From positions 1 to 63,737 of the forward strand of contig CBDDFN010000008.1 of NCBI GenBank assembly GCA_965227065.1: DNA of 63,737 bases. The letters run 5' to 3'. This document shows positions 26,503-34,289 of this stretch, one piece after another. The translations under genes were made by a program, and so were the position numbers. Source of the stretch: CBDDFN01 sp965227065. GTDB taxonomy: Bacteria; Pseudomonadota; Alphaproteobacteria; SPJN01. Each line of letters begins with the position of its first letter. The first letter of the stretch is position 1. The notes beneath the pieces were generated by a model. It saw only the letters and a list, made by a program, of their open reading frames with translations. It was not told the DNA's origin and did not search any database.

Positions 26503-27582
26503 TCACAGACTTTGGGCGACGGCGTCGTTGATGCCCCATTTGGGTGGAAAGAATGGCTTTTCCATAGGACCGTGAGCGCGATATTTTTGTTTGATCCGCG
26601 TACGGCCCGAAAGCCCTTTGATGCTGGGATGAGACGCGCGTGAATATTTTGAAATTTCGCAAAATATGTTTTGGCAGTCGATCATCTGCAGCGGGCGGCC
26701 CCATAGCGTGCGGAAATTAAGCCCTAGCCTATCAAACTCTTCAACCTGATGATCGCGCACTATTTTGATCAAATCGGAATAGCTGTAATCGGCCATATCA
26801 GTGAAGCATTTTGAAAGTCCATCTTGTGCTCCGGGGCCGGCGACGACGAACTCCGATTCATCAAAATCGACAAGTTCGGAGTAATTGATGTCAATAATCA
26901 ATTGGTAGGCAAGGAAGTCGCCGAACAGGGGGAGGGCCCGCAGTATTTCAAAGCCGTGCTTCATGGAAGGGGCATCTGCTATTTTCTTCGCAGTCTGTGT
27001 TTCCAGCATATGCTCGATCAGGCGCAAATGGTTCCTGTGTTTGATGGCGCTGCCAAAAGATGATTTGCCCGACGGCATAATGTAGGCTGCCGAGTATATG
27101 GGGCTTCTGGTTGCTTTCAGCCTGTCAAGAACGGCTTCATATCGCTCATAAGAAAATTCACGCGCGGTCAACGGGCCGAGGTCCGCCTCAAGGCCCAGCC
27201 AGGTTTCGATTTTATTGAACAGTTTAAACAGCATGATCCGAAAAAACGTCTCATTGGGATCACTTGGAAGATCATCGCGATAAATGACGTGTTTGATCAA
27301 AAACTGGCTGACGCGATCAGACGCGCGGTAAACATTCGTGAAGCGATGGGCTCGTAAAATTGGGTCGTCGGTAGGCGAGGCGTTATTGTTGCCTAAAAGT
27401 TTTCTAAAGTAAATATTTTGCCGTTCAAAAGCATAATTCCAGTATGTGTCATAGACCAGAGAGACTTCTGCCCTTCGAAGCTTATTTCTTTTTTTGGTTT
27501 TTATTGTATCTTTTTCATCGATATCTGCGCCAAACATATAAAACTGAGTATCTTGTTTGGCGGTATCATCCATGATGCTCAT
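26503..27582 (-). CDS. Putative DNA base hypermodification protein (aGPT-PPlase/HMUDK-helical type)
   Basis: This 359-aa, mostly helical protein carries the hallmark pattern of the alpha-glutamyl/putrescinyl-thymine pyrophosphorylase and 5-hmdU DNA kinase helical families. The segments are RQNIYFRKLLG (about 54-64), DDPILRAHRFTNVYRASDR (about 71-90) and the following HVIY. In phages, relatives act on 5-hydroxymethyl-uracil in DNA, phosphorylating it or replacing the pyrophosphate with an amine-bearing group. No separate kinase P-loop is visible here, which suits a stand-alone helical domain. It is the last gene of a - strand operon with an Nmad2-like gene (78 bp upstream), and ends 8 bp from the MazG gene stop. 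Shine-Dalgarno aagaaaag. Base composition is AT-richer than the flanks. Confidence 0.68.
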   Translation of the reverse strand: MSIMDDTAKQDTQFYMFGADIDEKDTIKTKKRNKLRRAEVSLVYDTYWNYAFERQNIYFRKLLGNNNASPTDDPILRAHRFTNVYRASDRVSQFLIKHVIYRDDLPSDPNETFFRIMLFKLFNKIETWLGLEADLGPLTAREFSYERYEAVLDRLKATRSPIYSAAYIMPSGKSSFGSAIKHRNHLRLIEHMLETQTAKKIADAPSMKHGFEILRALPLFGDFLAYQLIIDINYSELVDFDESEFVVAGPGAQDGLSKCFTDMADYSYSDLIKIVRDHQVEEFDRLGLNFRTLWGRPLQMIDCQNIFCEISKYSRASHPSIKGLSGRTRIKQKYRAHGPMEKPFFPPKWGINDAVAQSL

Positions 27583-27660
27583 CTTTTCTTTGCAAATCGA
27601 ATCGATGATGGAGAGTACGGAATTTTGTTCCGCCTGAGAAGCGGAAATTGAAGGTGCCTG

Positions 27661-28320
27661 CTACCAGTTCGCTGGTAGTCCCATGACGACGCGTGGGCGG
27701 CCGTTAAGTTCTGCCCTGATCCAATCAACAACGTCTCTAGCGATGGGGTTTAGAGTGCCTTTTCTGCGGTGTTCGTCGTCAAAATAACCGACACGCTTAC
27801 GTATCTTGCCTGCATGCAGGCTTTGGGGGTTTTCATATCCGGGAGACTGGAAACATTTGAAACGATCAGGGATATCAATCGCATTGTTTCCCCAATAGCC
27901 AAAATCGTCACTAATGAGTACATGAGGAGCAGAAGTGTCTTTCGCCAGATTGGATTGGTTGCACGTTCCACCCTTGTTGCTGTGGTGTGACCGGGCTTGT
28001 AACCACATGTTTGTGTTTGATTGACGATAGATATTGTCGCCATATCCATATTTGAGACTTGCGTCGAATCTGGGCTTCTTGTCGGCAAATGTGGAGTTGT
28101 TCCAGTATTGGGTAAATTCTAACTTTTCGGTGACTTTCATGGCGTAGATGAGTTTCCCTGGTAGATTTGTATTTTTTCCACCAGTACCCACGACCCAGTC
28201 ACCGATTTTCGCCTTTTTCCGGATGTCGGGTTTGCAGGTCGCGAGCGTGCAAAAGTTGAAAAACGGATTAGGGGCGAATCCGTAATCTCGATCCATTGTG
28301 TATGAATACAGCTTTGTCAT
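27661..28320 (-). CDS. Nmad2-like nucleotide-modification-associated protein
   Basis: This 219-aa protein starts with LYSYTMDRDYGFAPNPFF and CTLATCKPDIRKKAKIGDWV. These match the N-terminus of Nmad2, a nucleotide modification associated domain named in comparative genomics of DNA base hypermodification. The GDWVVGTGG segment recalls EVE/PUA-like domains that recognise modified bases, but that link is inference. The downstream part has HVLISDDFGYWG and a conserved basic C-terminus. No catalytic motif is obvious. It starts 3 bp after the stop of the 161-aa protein with no independent ribosome site, so translation is probably coupled. Confidence 0.66.
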   Translation of the reverse strand: MTKLYSYTMDRDYGFAPNPFFNFCTLATCKPDIRKKAKIGDWVVGTGGKNTNLPGKLIYAMKVTEKLEFTQYWNNSTFADKKPRFDASLKYGYGDNIYRQSNTNMWLQARSHHSNKGGTCNQSNLAKDTSAPHVLISDDFGYWGNNAIDIPDRFKCFQSPGYENPQSLHAGKIRKRVGYFDDEHRRKGTLNPIARDVVDWIRAELNGRPRVVMGLPANW

Positions 28321-28323
28321 AAA

Positions 28324-28809
28324 TTAAATGGTTTTATTGGATGCGCAGTCATAATGTTTTATAGAAACTTTGTCTGTTTCTGTTCCGTCAGGTTTTGTGA
28401 ATACAGGTTGGTCACATAAACCGTTCACCAAATCCGGGTGATCAACACGGCAGACTGTGTCGCCGGTCTGCGCAATGAGTGAAGGAAGTTTCGTGGAGTC
28501 CTCGCCTGCAGATGACGCCCATAAACCGCAAAGCCGAATCTGGGCGTTGAATGCAGTGACTACACATTGAGTGATTGTTGGGGAGTCGGATGTGCCATCG
28601 CTCACAATGACGGCCAGACACGGGACGCGTCCACTTTCCGCCGCTTCGGAAATCAAGGTTTCCAACTTTTCGGCTGAGCCTTCATGTGCTGGGAGCTTAA
28701 TTGTCTCAAGGTTTGTATCTGGGTCCAATTCGCAAGCGAGCACAACGGCATCGGCATCTGCTTCGTCGCCCTTAAGATGTAATACAATAATATGATCGGA
28801 CTTTTTCAT
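28324..28809 (-). CDS. Unrecognised 161-aa protein of the modification island
   Basis: I do not recognise this protein. It is acidic, with a predicted alternating strand-helix pattern. It starts with a strand IIVLHL, has a second strand CLAVIVSDG and a third IRLCGLWA, which together suggest a small Rossmann-like or TIR-like alpha/beta fold. It ends in a distinct tail (KPDGTETD, then KHYDC). The tail's late Cys, after a 'FTKPDGT' turn, looks like a conserved family end, but I cannot name the family. No signal peptide or membrane helix is seen. It is the first gene of the - strand operon, which suggests a sensor or effector role, but that is speculative. Confidence 0.6.
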   Translation of the reverse strand: MKKSDHIIVLHLKGDEADADAVVLACELDPDTNLETIKLPAHEGSAEKLETLISEAAESGRVPCLAVIVSDGTSDSPTITQCVVTAFNAQIRLCGLWASSAGEDSTKLPSLIAQTGDTVCRVDHPDLVNGLCDQPVFTKPDGTETDKVSIKHYDCASNKTI

Positions 28810-28854
28810 TTGTCACTCTCGCAATATTAAGATGAAAGAGTGTAATCGATTCGT

Positions 28855-28868
28855 CTATTTGTAAATAG
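28855..28868. promoter_or_regulatory. Palindrome upstream of the modification operon
   Basis: CTATTTGTAAATAG is a 14-nt inverted repeat (6-bp arms around GT). It lies 46 bp upstream of the 161-aa gene, within its AT-rich promoter region. It is a candidate operator; no regulator gene is encoded in the island itself. Confidence 0.45.
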
Positions 28869-28883
28869 CGCGATAGATGTTTA

Positions 28884-29100
28884 TGGCGCGGAAACCCGCC
28901 GCCTGATTTCAGGTGCCGCCAGCCACAGCCGGTCCTGGCCCTAGACCGCCAGGTCAGGCTCACCATCGGGGCCTGACAGCCGGTAGCTCGGCACGCCCTA
29001 CTGGCCCAGCCCATCCACTATTTCGCCCTGATTGCGTTCGGTCTCGTCCGTCCAGTCGTCATTGCCAATGATGGTTTTGGCATGGCTCCAATCCAGACCG
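28884..29100 (-). pseudogene. Duplicated 3' fragment of the DsbA-like gene, decayed
   Basis: This 217-bp stretch is an imperfect direct repeat of 32249-32465. Read on the - strand it encodes the end of the DsbA-like protein (GLDWSHAKTIIGNDDW, GVPSYRLSGPDGEPDLAV), interrupted by at least two in-frame stops. Its other end carries the last codons of the methyltransferase (ARKPAA). It is non-functional and marks a past duplication or recombination immediately beside the modification island. It starts within 10 bp of the lactone-oxidase stop. Confidence 0.85.
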
Positions 29101-29109
29101 CCCGGAGCT

Positions 29110-30537
29110 TCACGCCCCGCTTCCGAACAGGGTTTGTAAATGGGGGTTGAGCATCTTGCCTTGGGGATCAAGCGCCCCGCGGATCGCGTTGAAGGCTTCA
29201 AATTCGGGATAAAGCGCGGCGAAATCAGCCCGGCCAAGCGTGTGCAGCTTGCCCCAATGGGGCCGGCCGCCTGCCGCCCGCAGGATCGGCTGGATATGCT
29301 CAAGCAGATAGTCGAAGGGCTCGGAAGCCGGGGCGTGCACCGCAATCGAATTGCGCACCCCGTCATTAAAGGGTGACAGCCACGCATCGTCCTGGCCGGT
29401 ATAGCGGAACTCGACTGGGTAATAGGTGTCTTTGCGGCTTTCAAGAACCGCGATGACCTGTTTGAGTGCCTCAAGACCGTTTTCGACCGGCACATGATAT
29501 TCCATCTCGTTAAACTTGGTGGGCCGCGAGGTTGTCAGCAGCTTCCAATATTCATCAGTGGAAATTTCGGTCAGCCGTTCCTCCGGCTGGGTGGCGAGGA
29601 ACGCCCCGAAAGCCTTCTGGCGCGCCCAGGGCCACCAGCCCAGATGATCGCGCATCATTTTCAGATCAGCCAGCGAGTCATCATCAAGGCTCGGCGGCCT
29701 GCCGGTGATGGGGCCCTCATGAAGATCGTGGACCAGCAGCAATGCATGACCGGTATGGGGCAAAAGCAGGGATTCAAAATGCCGGTGGGCATGGGACAGC
29801 GCTTCGGCTTCGTTCAGAATTTTTTCAATCGGGACAATGATGGCGGTTTTTTGCAGCGCGTAGGTCGGGACCAGATCAAGTGTGACCTGGGTGATGACCC
29901 CAAGCGCCCCCAGCGAAACCTTGCCCGCCTGAAACAGGTCGGGATTGCCGGCCCGCGTGACATCCAGAATTTCGCCACGCGGGGTCACCAGCCGGAAACC
30001 CGCCACTGTGTCATGCAGCGCCTTGAGACCGCGTCCGGTGCCGTGTGTGGCGGTCGAGAAGGATCCTGCCAGCGTCTGTACATCAATATCGGGCATGTTG
30101 GGAAATCCAAGCCCCACCTCGCTCAAAAGCCGGGCGGCGTGGCGCAACCGTGTCCCCGCGCCGAGCGTTGCCTGACCCGATGCGGGATCAGCGCTGATCA
30201 GTCCCGACAGGCGGGAAATATCAACAATCGTACCTTCGGAGGGCACCAGCGCCGTGAAGGAGTGGCCTGAGCCGACAGGGCGGATGGGCCCCGGCGCGGT
30301 GCGCATCATGGTGGCAAGTTCGTCCTCGCTTTTGGGAACGAAGATGGATTGCGGCGTTGCCTGTTGCAGGCCCGACCAGTTTGACCAGGCCTGTTCGCCT
30401 TCGGGCGGGGTGGGCAGGTCGGAGGAGAAGCCGGGCCGGTCAAAATTCTGCGATTGCCAGCGGCCATATTGAATGGCCGGAACGGCAAGGGCTGCGCCTC
30501 CCAAACCGATCAGAGCGCGACGCCGCGTGATTTTCAT
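29110..30537 (-). CDS. FAD-linked oxidoreductase, sugar-lactone oxidase type
   Basis: This 475-aa protein resembles L-gulono/D-arabinono-1,4-lactone oxidases. It has an N-terminal twin-arginine-like signal (TRRRALIGLGG), so it is likely exported folded with FAD. The FAD-binding PCMH-type domain spans about residues 45-220, with PVGSGHSF containing the candidate flavin-linking His, and ATHGTGRGL. A C-terminal ALO-type domain follows (about 225-470). These enzymes oxidise a lactone or alcohol and pass electrons to oxygen or a cytochrome. Its start overlaps the stop of a lipoprotein cytochrome c (ATGA), an obvious electron acceptor. The 217-bp scar follows its stop directly. Confidence 0.85.
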   Translation of the reverse strand: MKITRRRALIGLGGAALAVPAIQYGRWQSQNFDRPGFSSDLPTPPEGEQAWSNWSGLQQATPQSIFVPKSEDELATMMRTAPGPIRPVGSGHSFTALVPSEGTIVDISRLSGLISADPASGQATLGAGTRLRHAARLLSEVGLGFPNMPDIDVQTLAGSFSTATHGTGRGLKALHDTVAGFRLVTPRGEILDVTRAGNPDLFQAGKVSLGALGVITQVTLDLVPTYALQKTAIIVPIEKILNEAEALSHAHRHFESLLLPHTGHALLLVHDLHEGPITGRPPSLDDDSLADLKMMRDHLGWWPWARQKAFGAFLATQPEERLTEISTDEYWKLLTTSRPTKFNEMEYHVPVENGLEALKQVIAVLESRKDTYYPVEFRYTGQDDAWLSPFNDGVRNSIAVHAPASEPFDYLLEHIQPILRAAGGRPHWGKLHTLGRADFAALYPEFEAFNAIRGALDPQGKMLNPHLQTLFGSGA

Positions 30538-30926
30538 TCGCCCATCTCCCCATCAATCGCCATGAAATCGATCAGGGCGAGAAATTTTTCATCCGAACAA
30601 TCGGCGCACAATCCCATGGCGGGCATGGCGTTCATGCCGTTCTTGATGGAGGCAAGTAAACCCGCCCGGCCCCGGTCGGCAATGCGTGCGTCCCACGCCG
30701 CGCCATGGCCGGTGAGCGGCGCGCCGGCATCGACCAGCGCATGGCAGGAGGCGCACGAGCGGTCATAAATATCGGCAAGGCCCGGATCGGCGGGGCGGGC
30801 CTGTTCGGCAAAGGCGATCTGGCCCGGTGTCGGCGGTGCGATGTCGGCCTGCTCATCCTCTGAACAGCCGCTCAGCACCAGGGCGAGGCCGGCAGCCATC
30901 AGCCCGGCCTTGATCATCAAACGCAT
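30534..30926 (-). CDS. Lipoprotein class I cytochrome c
   Basis: This 130-aa protein has a lipobox (LVLSGC, Cys21) and one haem-binding CASCH motif (Cys58, Cys61, His62). The probable distal ligand is a Met in the MNAMPAMG segment, typical of cytochrome c5-like proteins; an additional Cys pair (CADC) is near residue 108. It should be anchored to a membrane facing the periplasm. Translational coupling to the FAD oxidase suggests that it takes that enzyme's electrons to the respiratory chain. It diverges from a TetR gene at 31022 across a gap containing a 14-nt palindrome. Confidence 0.88.
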   Translation of the reverse strand: MRLMIKAGLMAAGLALVLSGCSEDEQADIAPPTPGQIAFAEQARPADPGLADIYDRSCASCHALVDAGAPLTGHGAAWDARIADRGRAGLLASIKNGMNAMPAMGLCADCSDEKFLALIDFMAIDGEMGE

Positions 30927-30955
30927 GGTGGGTCCCCCTCGCTCATTGCAAAAAG

Positions 30956-30969
30956 ATAGTAATTACTAT
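30956..30969. promoter_or_regulatory. Palindromic operator candidate
   Basis: ATAGTAATTACTAT is a perfect 14-nt palindrome in the 95-bp gap between the cytochrome c gene and the divergent TetR gene. It is a natural site for TetR control of both promoters. Confidence 0.6.
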
Positions 30970-31021
30970 ATTTATCTCTGTCAATCACCTGCCATCCAGC
31001 CTTGAAGGGACCCTGCCGCCC

Positions 31022-31633
31022 ATGCCCGCGACCCTGGCCGTTCCAAAACAAAAGCGCGCCATTGAAAGCTATGAACGCCTGTTGCGGGCGGCGCAGACCA
31101 TTTTAGAGCGGGACGGCTATGAGGGGCTTACCAGCAATATAATCGCGCAGGAGGCGGGGCTGACCCCGCCATCATTCTACCGCTATTTTGAAGACAAGCA
31201 TGCGGTGCTGGTGGTTCTGGCCGAGCGGTTGATGGCGGCGCAAAACACATTGGCGGTTGAGCGCATCACCCGCTTTGAGGGCACCGCAGACCAGGCCGCC
31301 GCGCTGGTGCGGGACTTGTTTGCCGCAGACATCGCGGTGACGCGCGACTTTGTGGCCAGCCATGAATTGATGGTGCTGATGCGGGCTTTGCCGGGATTGC
31401 GCGCTGTGCGGCTTGCCTCCCACGACCAGATGGCACAGCAGCTGATCGCGGCGGGGCAGGTGTTTTTGCCCAATCAGGACCCTCAAGCGCTGGCCATCCG
31501 CGCGCGGCTTGCGGTTGAGCTTTATTACAGTACTCATGAAATGCTCGCCGAAACAGGATATGACAGACAGACCGAAATGATTGAGCAGGCCGCCCGGGTC
31601 ATCGGTGCGATGCTGCTTGGGATAGCCCCCTGA
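31022..31633 (+). CDS. TetR-family transcriptional regulator
   Basis: This 203-aa protein has the N-terminal TetR DNA-binding domain (TSNIIAQEAGLTPPSFYRYF, about residues 39-58) followed by helices of a ligand-binding domain. It diverges from the cytochrome c / FAD oxidase operon with a perfect palindrome between them, so local repression is likely. The methyltransferase gene begins 11 bp after its stop and is probably co-transcribed. The ligand is unknown. Confidence 0.88.
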   Translation: MPATLAVPKQKRAIESYERLLRAAQTILERDGYEGLTSNIIAQEAGLTPPSFYRYFEDKHAVLVVLAERLMAAQNTLAVERITRFEGTADQAAALVRDLFAADIAVTRDFVASHELMVLMRALPGLRAVRLASHDQMAQQLIAAGQVFLPNQDPQALAIRARLAVELYYSTHEMLAETGYDRQTEMIEQAARVIGAMLLGIAP

Positions 31634-31644
31634 AAGGACGCGGC

Positions 31645-32271
31645 ATGGCTGACGCAGCACGGTTCTGGGATAAGATGGCGAAGGGCTATGCCAAGCGGCC
31701 GGTCGCCGATCAGGCCGCTTATGAAGAAAAGCTGAAGCGCACCCGGGCCCATTTTTCTCCCGCCAGTGAGGTTCTGGAATTTGGCTGCGGGACAGGCTCC
31801 ACCGCGTTGGCGCACGCCCCTCATGTCGGCCATATCAGGGCAACGGATCTTTCAGGGGAGATGCTGGCGATCGCGCGGGCGAAAGCGCAAGAAGCAGGCA
31901 TCACCAATGTCAGCTTTGAACAAGCCGCGCTTGATGAGATCGAGGCGGCACCCGGATCGCTCGACGCGGTGATGGCGATGAGCATTCTGCATCTGGTGGC
32001 TGATCACTCAGACGCCATTGCCAAAGCTTATGGCTGGCTCAAACCCGGCGGCGTCTTTGTTTCAAGTACCATCTGTATGAGTGATCATTATGGCTGGTTC
32101 AAATGGCTGGGGCCGGTCCTCAAGCTGACCGGCCTGGTGCCTGAGGTCAAAATGTTCAGCCAGAGCGAGCTGACTGCCAGCCTCAAGGCTGCCGGCTTCA
32201 CGCTTGAGGATGTGTGGCTGCCCAAGCCCAAAGCCGCCGTGTTCATCGTGGCGCGGAAACCCGCCGCCTGA
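31645..32271 (+). CDS. Class I SAM-dependent methyltransferase
   Basis: This 208-aa enzyme has the SAM-binding motif I (VLEFGCGTGSTA, about 44-55) and the acidic ATDLSGEML following beta-2. Motifs DAVMAMSILHLV and LKPGGVFV complete the fold. The substrate is not evident; the C-terminal region (YGWFKWLGPVLKLTGL) is hydrophobic, which fits a lipid-like or small aromatic acceptor. Its 3' end overlaps the convergent DsbA-like gene by 29 bp, and this overlap region is the source of the 217-bp repeat. It is co-directional with the TetR gene 11 bp upstream. Confidence 0.83.
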   Translation: MADAARFWDKMAKGYAKRPVADQAAYEEKLKRTRAHFSPASEVLEFGCGTGSTALAHAPHVGHIRATDLSGEMLAIARAKAQEAGITNVSFEQAALDEIEAAPGSLDAVMAMSILHLVADHSDAIAKAYGWLKPGGVFVSSTICMSDHYGWFKWLGPVLKLTGLVPEVKMFSQSELTASLKAAGFTLEDVWLPKPKAAVFIVARKPAA

Positions 32272-33604
32272 TTTCAGCAGCCACCAGCCACAGCCGGTCC
32301 TGGCCCCAGACCGCCAGATCAGGCTCACCATCAGGGCCCGACAGGCGGTAGGAGGGCACCCCCCACAGGCCAAGCCCGTCGACCATCTCGGTCTGGTAGC
32401 GCTCGGTCTCGTCCTTCCAGTCCTCATTGCCAATGATGGTTTTGGCGTGGCCCCAATCCAGACCGGCGGCCTCCACCGCCTTCTTCATGCCCCGGTCACT
32501 GTGAAGCCCCACGCCCATGGCAAAGGCATGCCGCAGCAGCGATGACATCAGCGCCTCATCCTTGCCTTCAGCGCGGGCCCAGCCCATCAGCGAATAGGCC
32601 CGTCTGGTCGGCGTACCGATCGGTGTCATGCAGGGGCCGAATGGGACGCCGAACCAGTCGGCTTCGCGCTTGGTATCAAAAAAGATGTAATTGCCTTTGG
32701 TGCGGGTTGCCGGAACCCCGCGCATGATCATCGGCAGAACCGGCTTGTGGTTGAACGTGATGCCGCACGCATCTTTCAGCGCAATCGTCCGATCATAGAT
32801 GATGGAGGTGTAAGGCGAGTTGAGCGAGGGATAAAAATCAAGCGTCAGGCCGCTTGCGTCCAGCCCGCTGACATCTTCGCCGGGCCGGGTGACCAGATAA
32901 GGCGCGGCATTGTCTTTGGTGGCGCCCAGATCGCGCAGGCGTTGTTCCAGATGAAACAGCCGGTCAACACCCCAATACCATTCCCCGCCATAAAAGAAGA
33001 TCGCACCGGAATAGTGATTGATTTCGGCCAGCCGCGCCGAGCCCGCATCCCGTGCTGCATCCGCATCGGCCTGACCGGTGGCGAGGGCGGCAAGGGTTTC
33101 CCCGTCAGATGACCACAGCGCTGCTGAAACCGCTGCAATCTGTTCAACAAAATCGGGTGCAGACAGGCTAGCGAGATGCGCGGCCGCCTTCTCGATCAGG
33201 GCCAGTTCGGGAACGGTGCCTGCGTCTGCGGGAAAGTTGAGCTCGTAATGGGGCGCGATCAGCCCGCAATCGCGGCGCGCCCAAACGGCCAGTTTCTCAA
33301 GTTCAGGCTGGTTGCGGCCGCCGCTGGCGCGGATCAGATGGGGGACAAGTTCAATCTCGTAAGCCTGGGCAAACTGCTTCAGGACCTGTGCGGTCAGGTG
33401 ACAATAAGGATCATCTAGCTGATGGAAATATTCCACCCGGTGGGGCGCGCCGGTCTTTTGGCGTGTGGCCTCAAACTGGGCGCGGGCTTTGGCAATGCGC
33501 TTTGTGTCGGTGAACTTCGCAAAGCTGCGCTTGAGCAGGTGCCGCACAAGGGCCGGCGGATCGACCATGACCGGCGGGTTTGGGTTTTTTTCTGGCTCGA
33601 GCAT
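32243..33604 (-). CDS. DsbA-family (HCCA isomerase-like) thioredoxin-fold protein
   Basis: This 453-aa protein contains two DsbA/2-hydroxychromene-2-carboxylate-isomerase-like domains. The first starts with VEYFHQLDDPYC (about 54-65) and the second with LDFYPSLNSPYTSI (about 247-260). The second also has GWARAEGK, GVGLHSDRGM and the closing GVPSYRLSG (cis-Pro loop). No CxxC is present, so it is unlikely to be a thiol oxidase; glutathione-dependent isomerase-like chemistry is possible. No signal peptide is seen. I chose the ATG at 33604; an ATG at 33613 is a close alternative, and AGGG lies just upstream of both. A decayed copy of its 3' end is at 28884. Confidence 0.75.
   Translation of the reverse strand: MLEPEKNPNPPVMVDPPALVRHLLKRSFAKFTDTKRIAKARAQFEATRQKTGAPHRVEYFHQLDDPYCHLTAQVLKQFAQAYEIELVPHLIRASGGRNQPELEKLAVWARRDCGLIAPHYELNFPADAGTVPELALIEKAAAHLASLSAPDFVEQIAAVSAALWSSDGETLAALATGQADADAARDAGSARLAEINHYSGAIFFYGGEWYWGVDRLFHLEQRLRDLGATKDNAAPYLVTRPGEDVSGLDASGLTLDFYPSLNSPYTSIIYDRTIALKDACGITFNHKPVLPMIMRGVPATRTKGNYIFFDTKREADWFGVPFGPCMTPIGTPTRRAYSLMGWARAEGKDEALMSSLLRHAFAMGVGLHSDRGMKKAVEAAGLDWGHAKTIIGNEDWKDETERYQTEMVDGLGLWGVPSYRLSGPDGEPDLAVWGQDRLWLVAAEIRRRVSAPR
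32249..32465. repeat. Source copy of the 217-bp direct repeat
   Basis: This stretch covers the convergent, overlapping 3' ends of the methyltransferase and DsbA-like genes. It is repeated, with many substitutions but no obvious length change, at 28884-29100. The two copies are 3,365 bp apart and enclose the lactone oxidase, cytochrome c, TetR and methyltransferase genes. Confidence 0.85.
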
Positions 33605-33702
33605 GCAACGCATCCCTGTTTTGATCGTTGATAGGTGGAAAGACTGACACAAAGCGCGGTCATTGTGCCGAACTGGTGAAACCCACAGCAAGGAAGAGTG
33701 CC

Positions 33703-33849
33703 ATGAGCATCACGATTTACAATATCAATGCCCTGATCGCGCTGGCGGCGGGCATTGTGATTTTGCTGCGCCCGCAAGTGCTGAACTATGTGGTGGCGGG
33801 CTATCTGATCCTGACCGGGCTTTTGGGCCTTGGGCTTGTCACGCTGTAG
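33703..33849 (+). CDS. Small membrane protein, DUF3096-like
   Basis: This is a 48-aa protein made almost entirely of two hydrophobic helices separated by a short RPQVLNY turn. The pattern INALIALAAGIVIL - RPQVLNYVVAGYLILTGLLGL is typical of DUF3096 proteins. A strong Shine-Dalgarno (aaggaagag) precedes the ATG at 33703. It overlaps the convergent SRPBCC gene by 11 bp at the 3' end. Function is unknown. Confidence 0.75.
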   Translation: MSITIYNINALIALAAGIVILLRPQVLNYVVAGYLILTGLLGLGLVTL

Positions 33850-34285
33850 CGCGTCTTTCGGCTTCGGCCTTGATGGCCTGGTTCATATCATCAAAGCCTG
33901 TCCGGGTTTTTTGGGCGGCAAACAGTATGATCAGCGGCAGCAGCAGGCCGGAAAATTCCTCATCATGGTGCAGCCTTGTTTGCGTGTCCGACAAGGGTTC
34001 GAGCAAAAAACGGTGATCACCGCCCATCAGCCAGGGGTGCAGCACCGCGCCAAACCACGAAAAAGCGCGGCCTTCTTCATAAAGCCGGACCTGGGGCTTG
34101 AAAGTGTAGCTGCGGCCCGACGCATCGCGCGGGCTGACAATCAGCGTTTCGCCCGGCGCAATTACGCCTTCGGCTTTTTGCACAAACGGGTTCCAGCTTT
34201 CATAGCCGGGCAGATCGGTCAGCAAGTCCCAGATGAGCGGGGCGGGCGCGTCGATGTCGATCCGGGTTTCAATCAGATGGCCCAT
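33839..34285 (-). CDS. SRPBCC-fold (START-like) protein
   Basis: This 148-aa protein has the helix-grip SRPBCC pattern. It starts with a strand and an aromatic helix (IDIDAPAPLIWDLLTDLPGYESWNP), followed by a series of antiparallel strands and a long C-terminal helix. Such proteins bind hydrophobic ligands or act on them. No signal peptide is seen. It starts 4 bp after the stop of the upstream membrane-protein gene on the same strand, so they form an operon. Confidence 0.8.
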   Translation of the reverse strand: MGHLIETRIDIDAPAPLIWDLLTDLPGYESWNPFVQKAEGVIAPGETLIVSPRDASGRSYTFKPQVRLYEEGRAFSWFGAVLHPWLMGGDHRFLLEPLSDTQTRLHHDEEFSGLLLPLIILFAAQKTRTGFDDMNQAIKAEAERRATA

Positions 34286-34289
34286 CGGA

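Noticed and set aside
28772..29014. 80-codon open frame on the - strand
   Set aside because: It begins inside the decayed 217-bp repeat and runs into the start of the 161-aa gene in another frame; no ribosome site.
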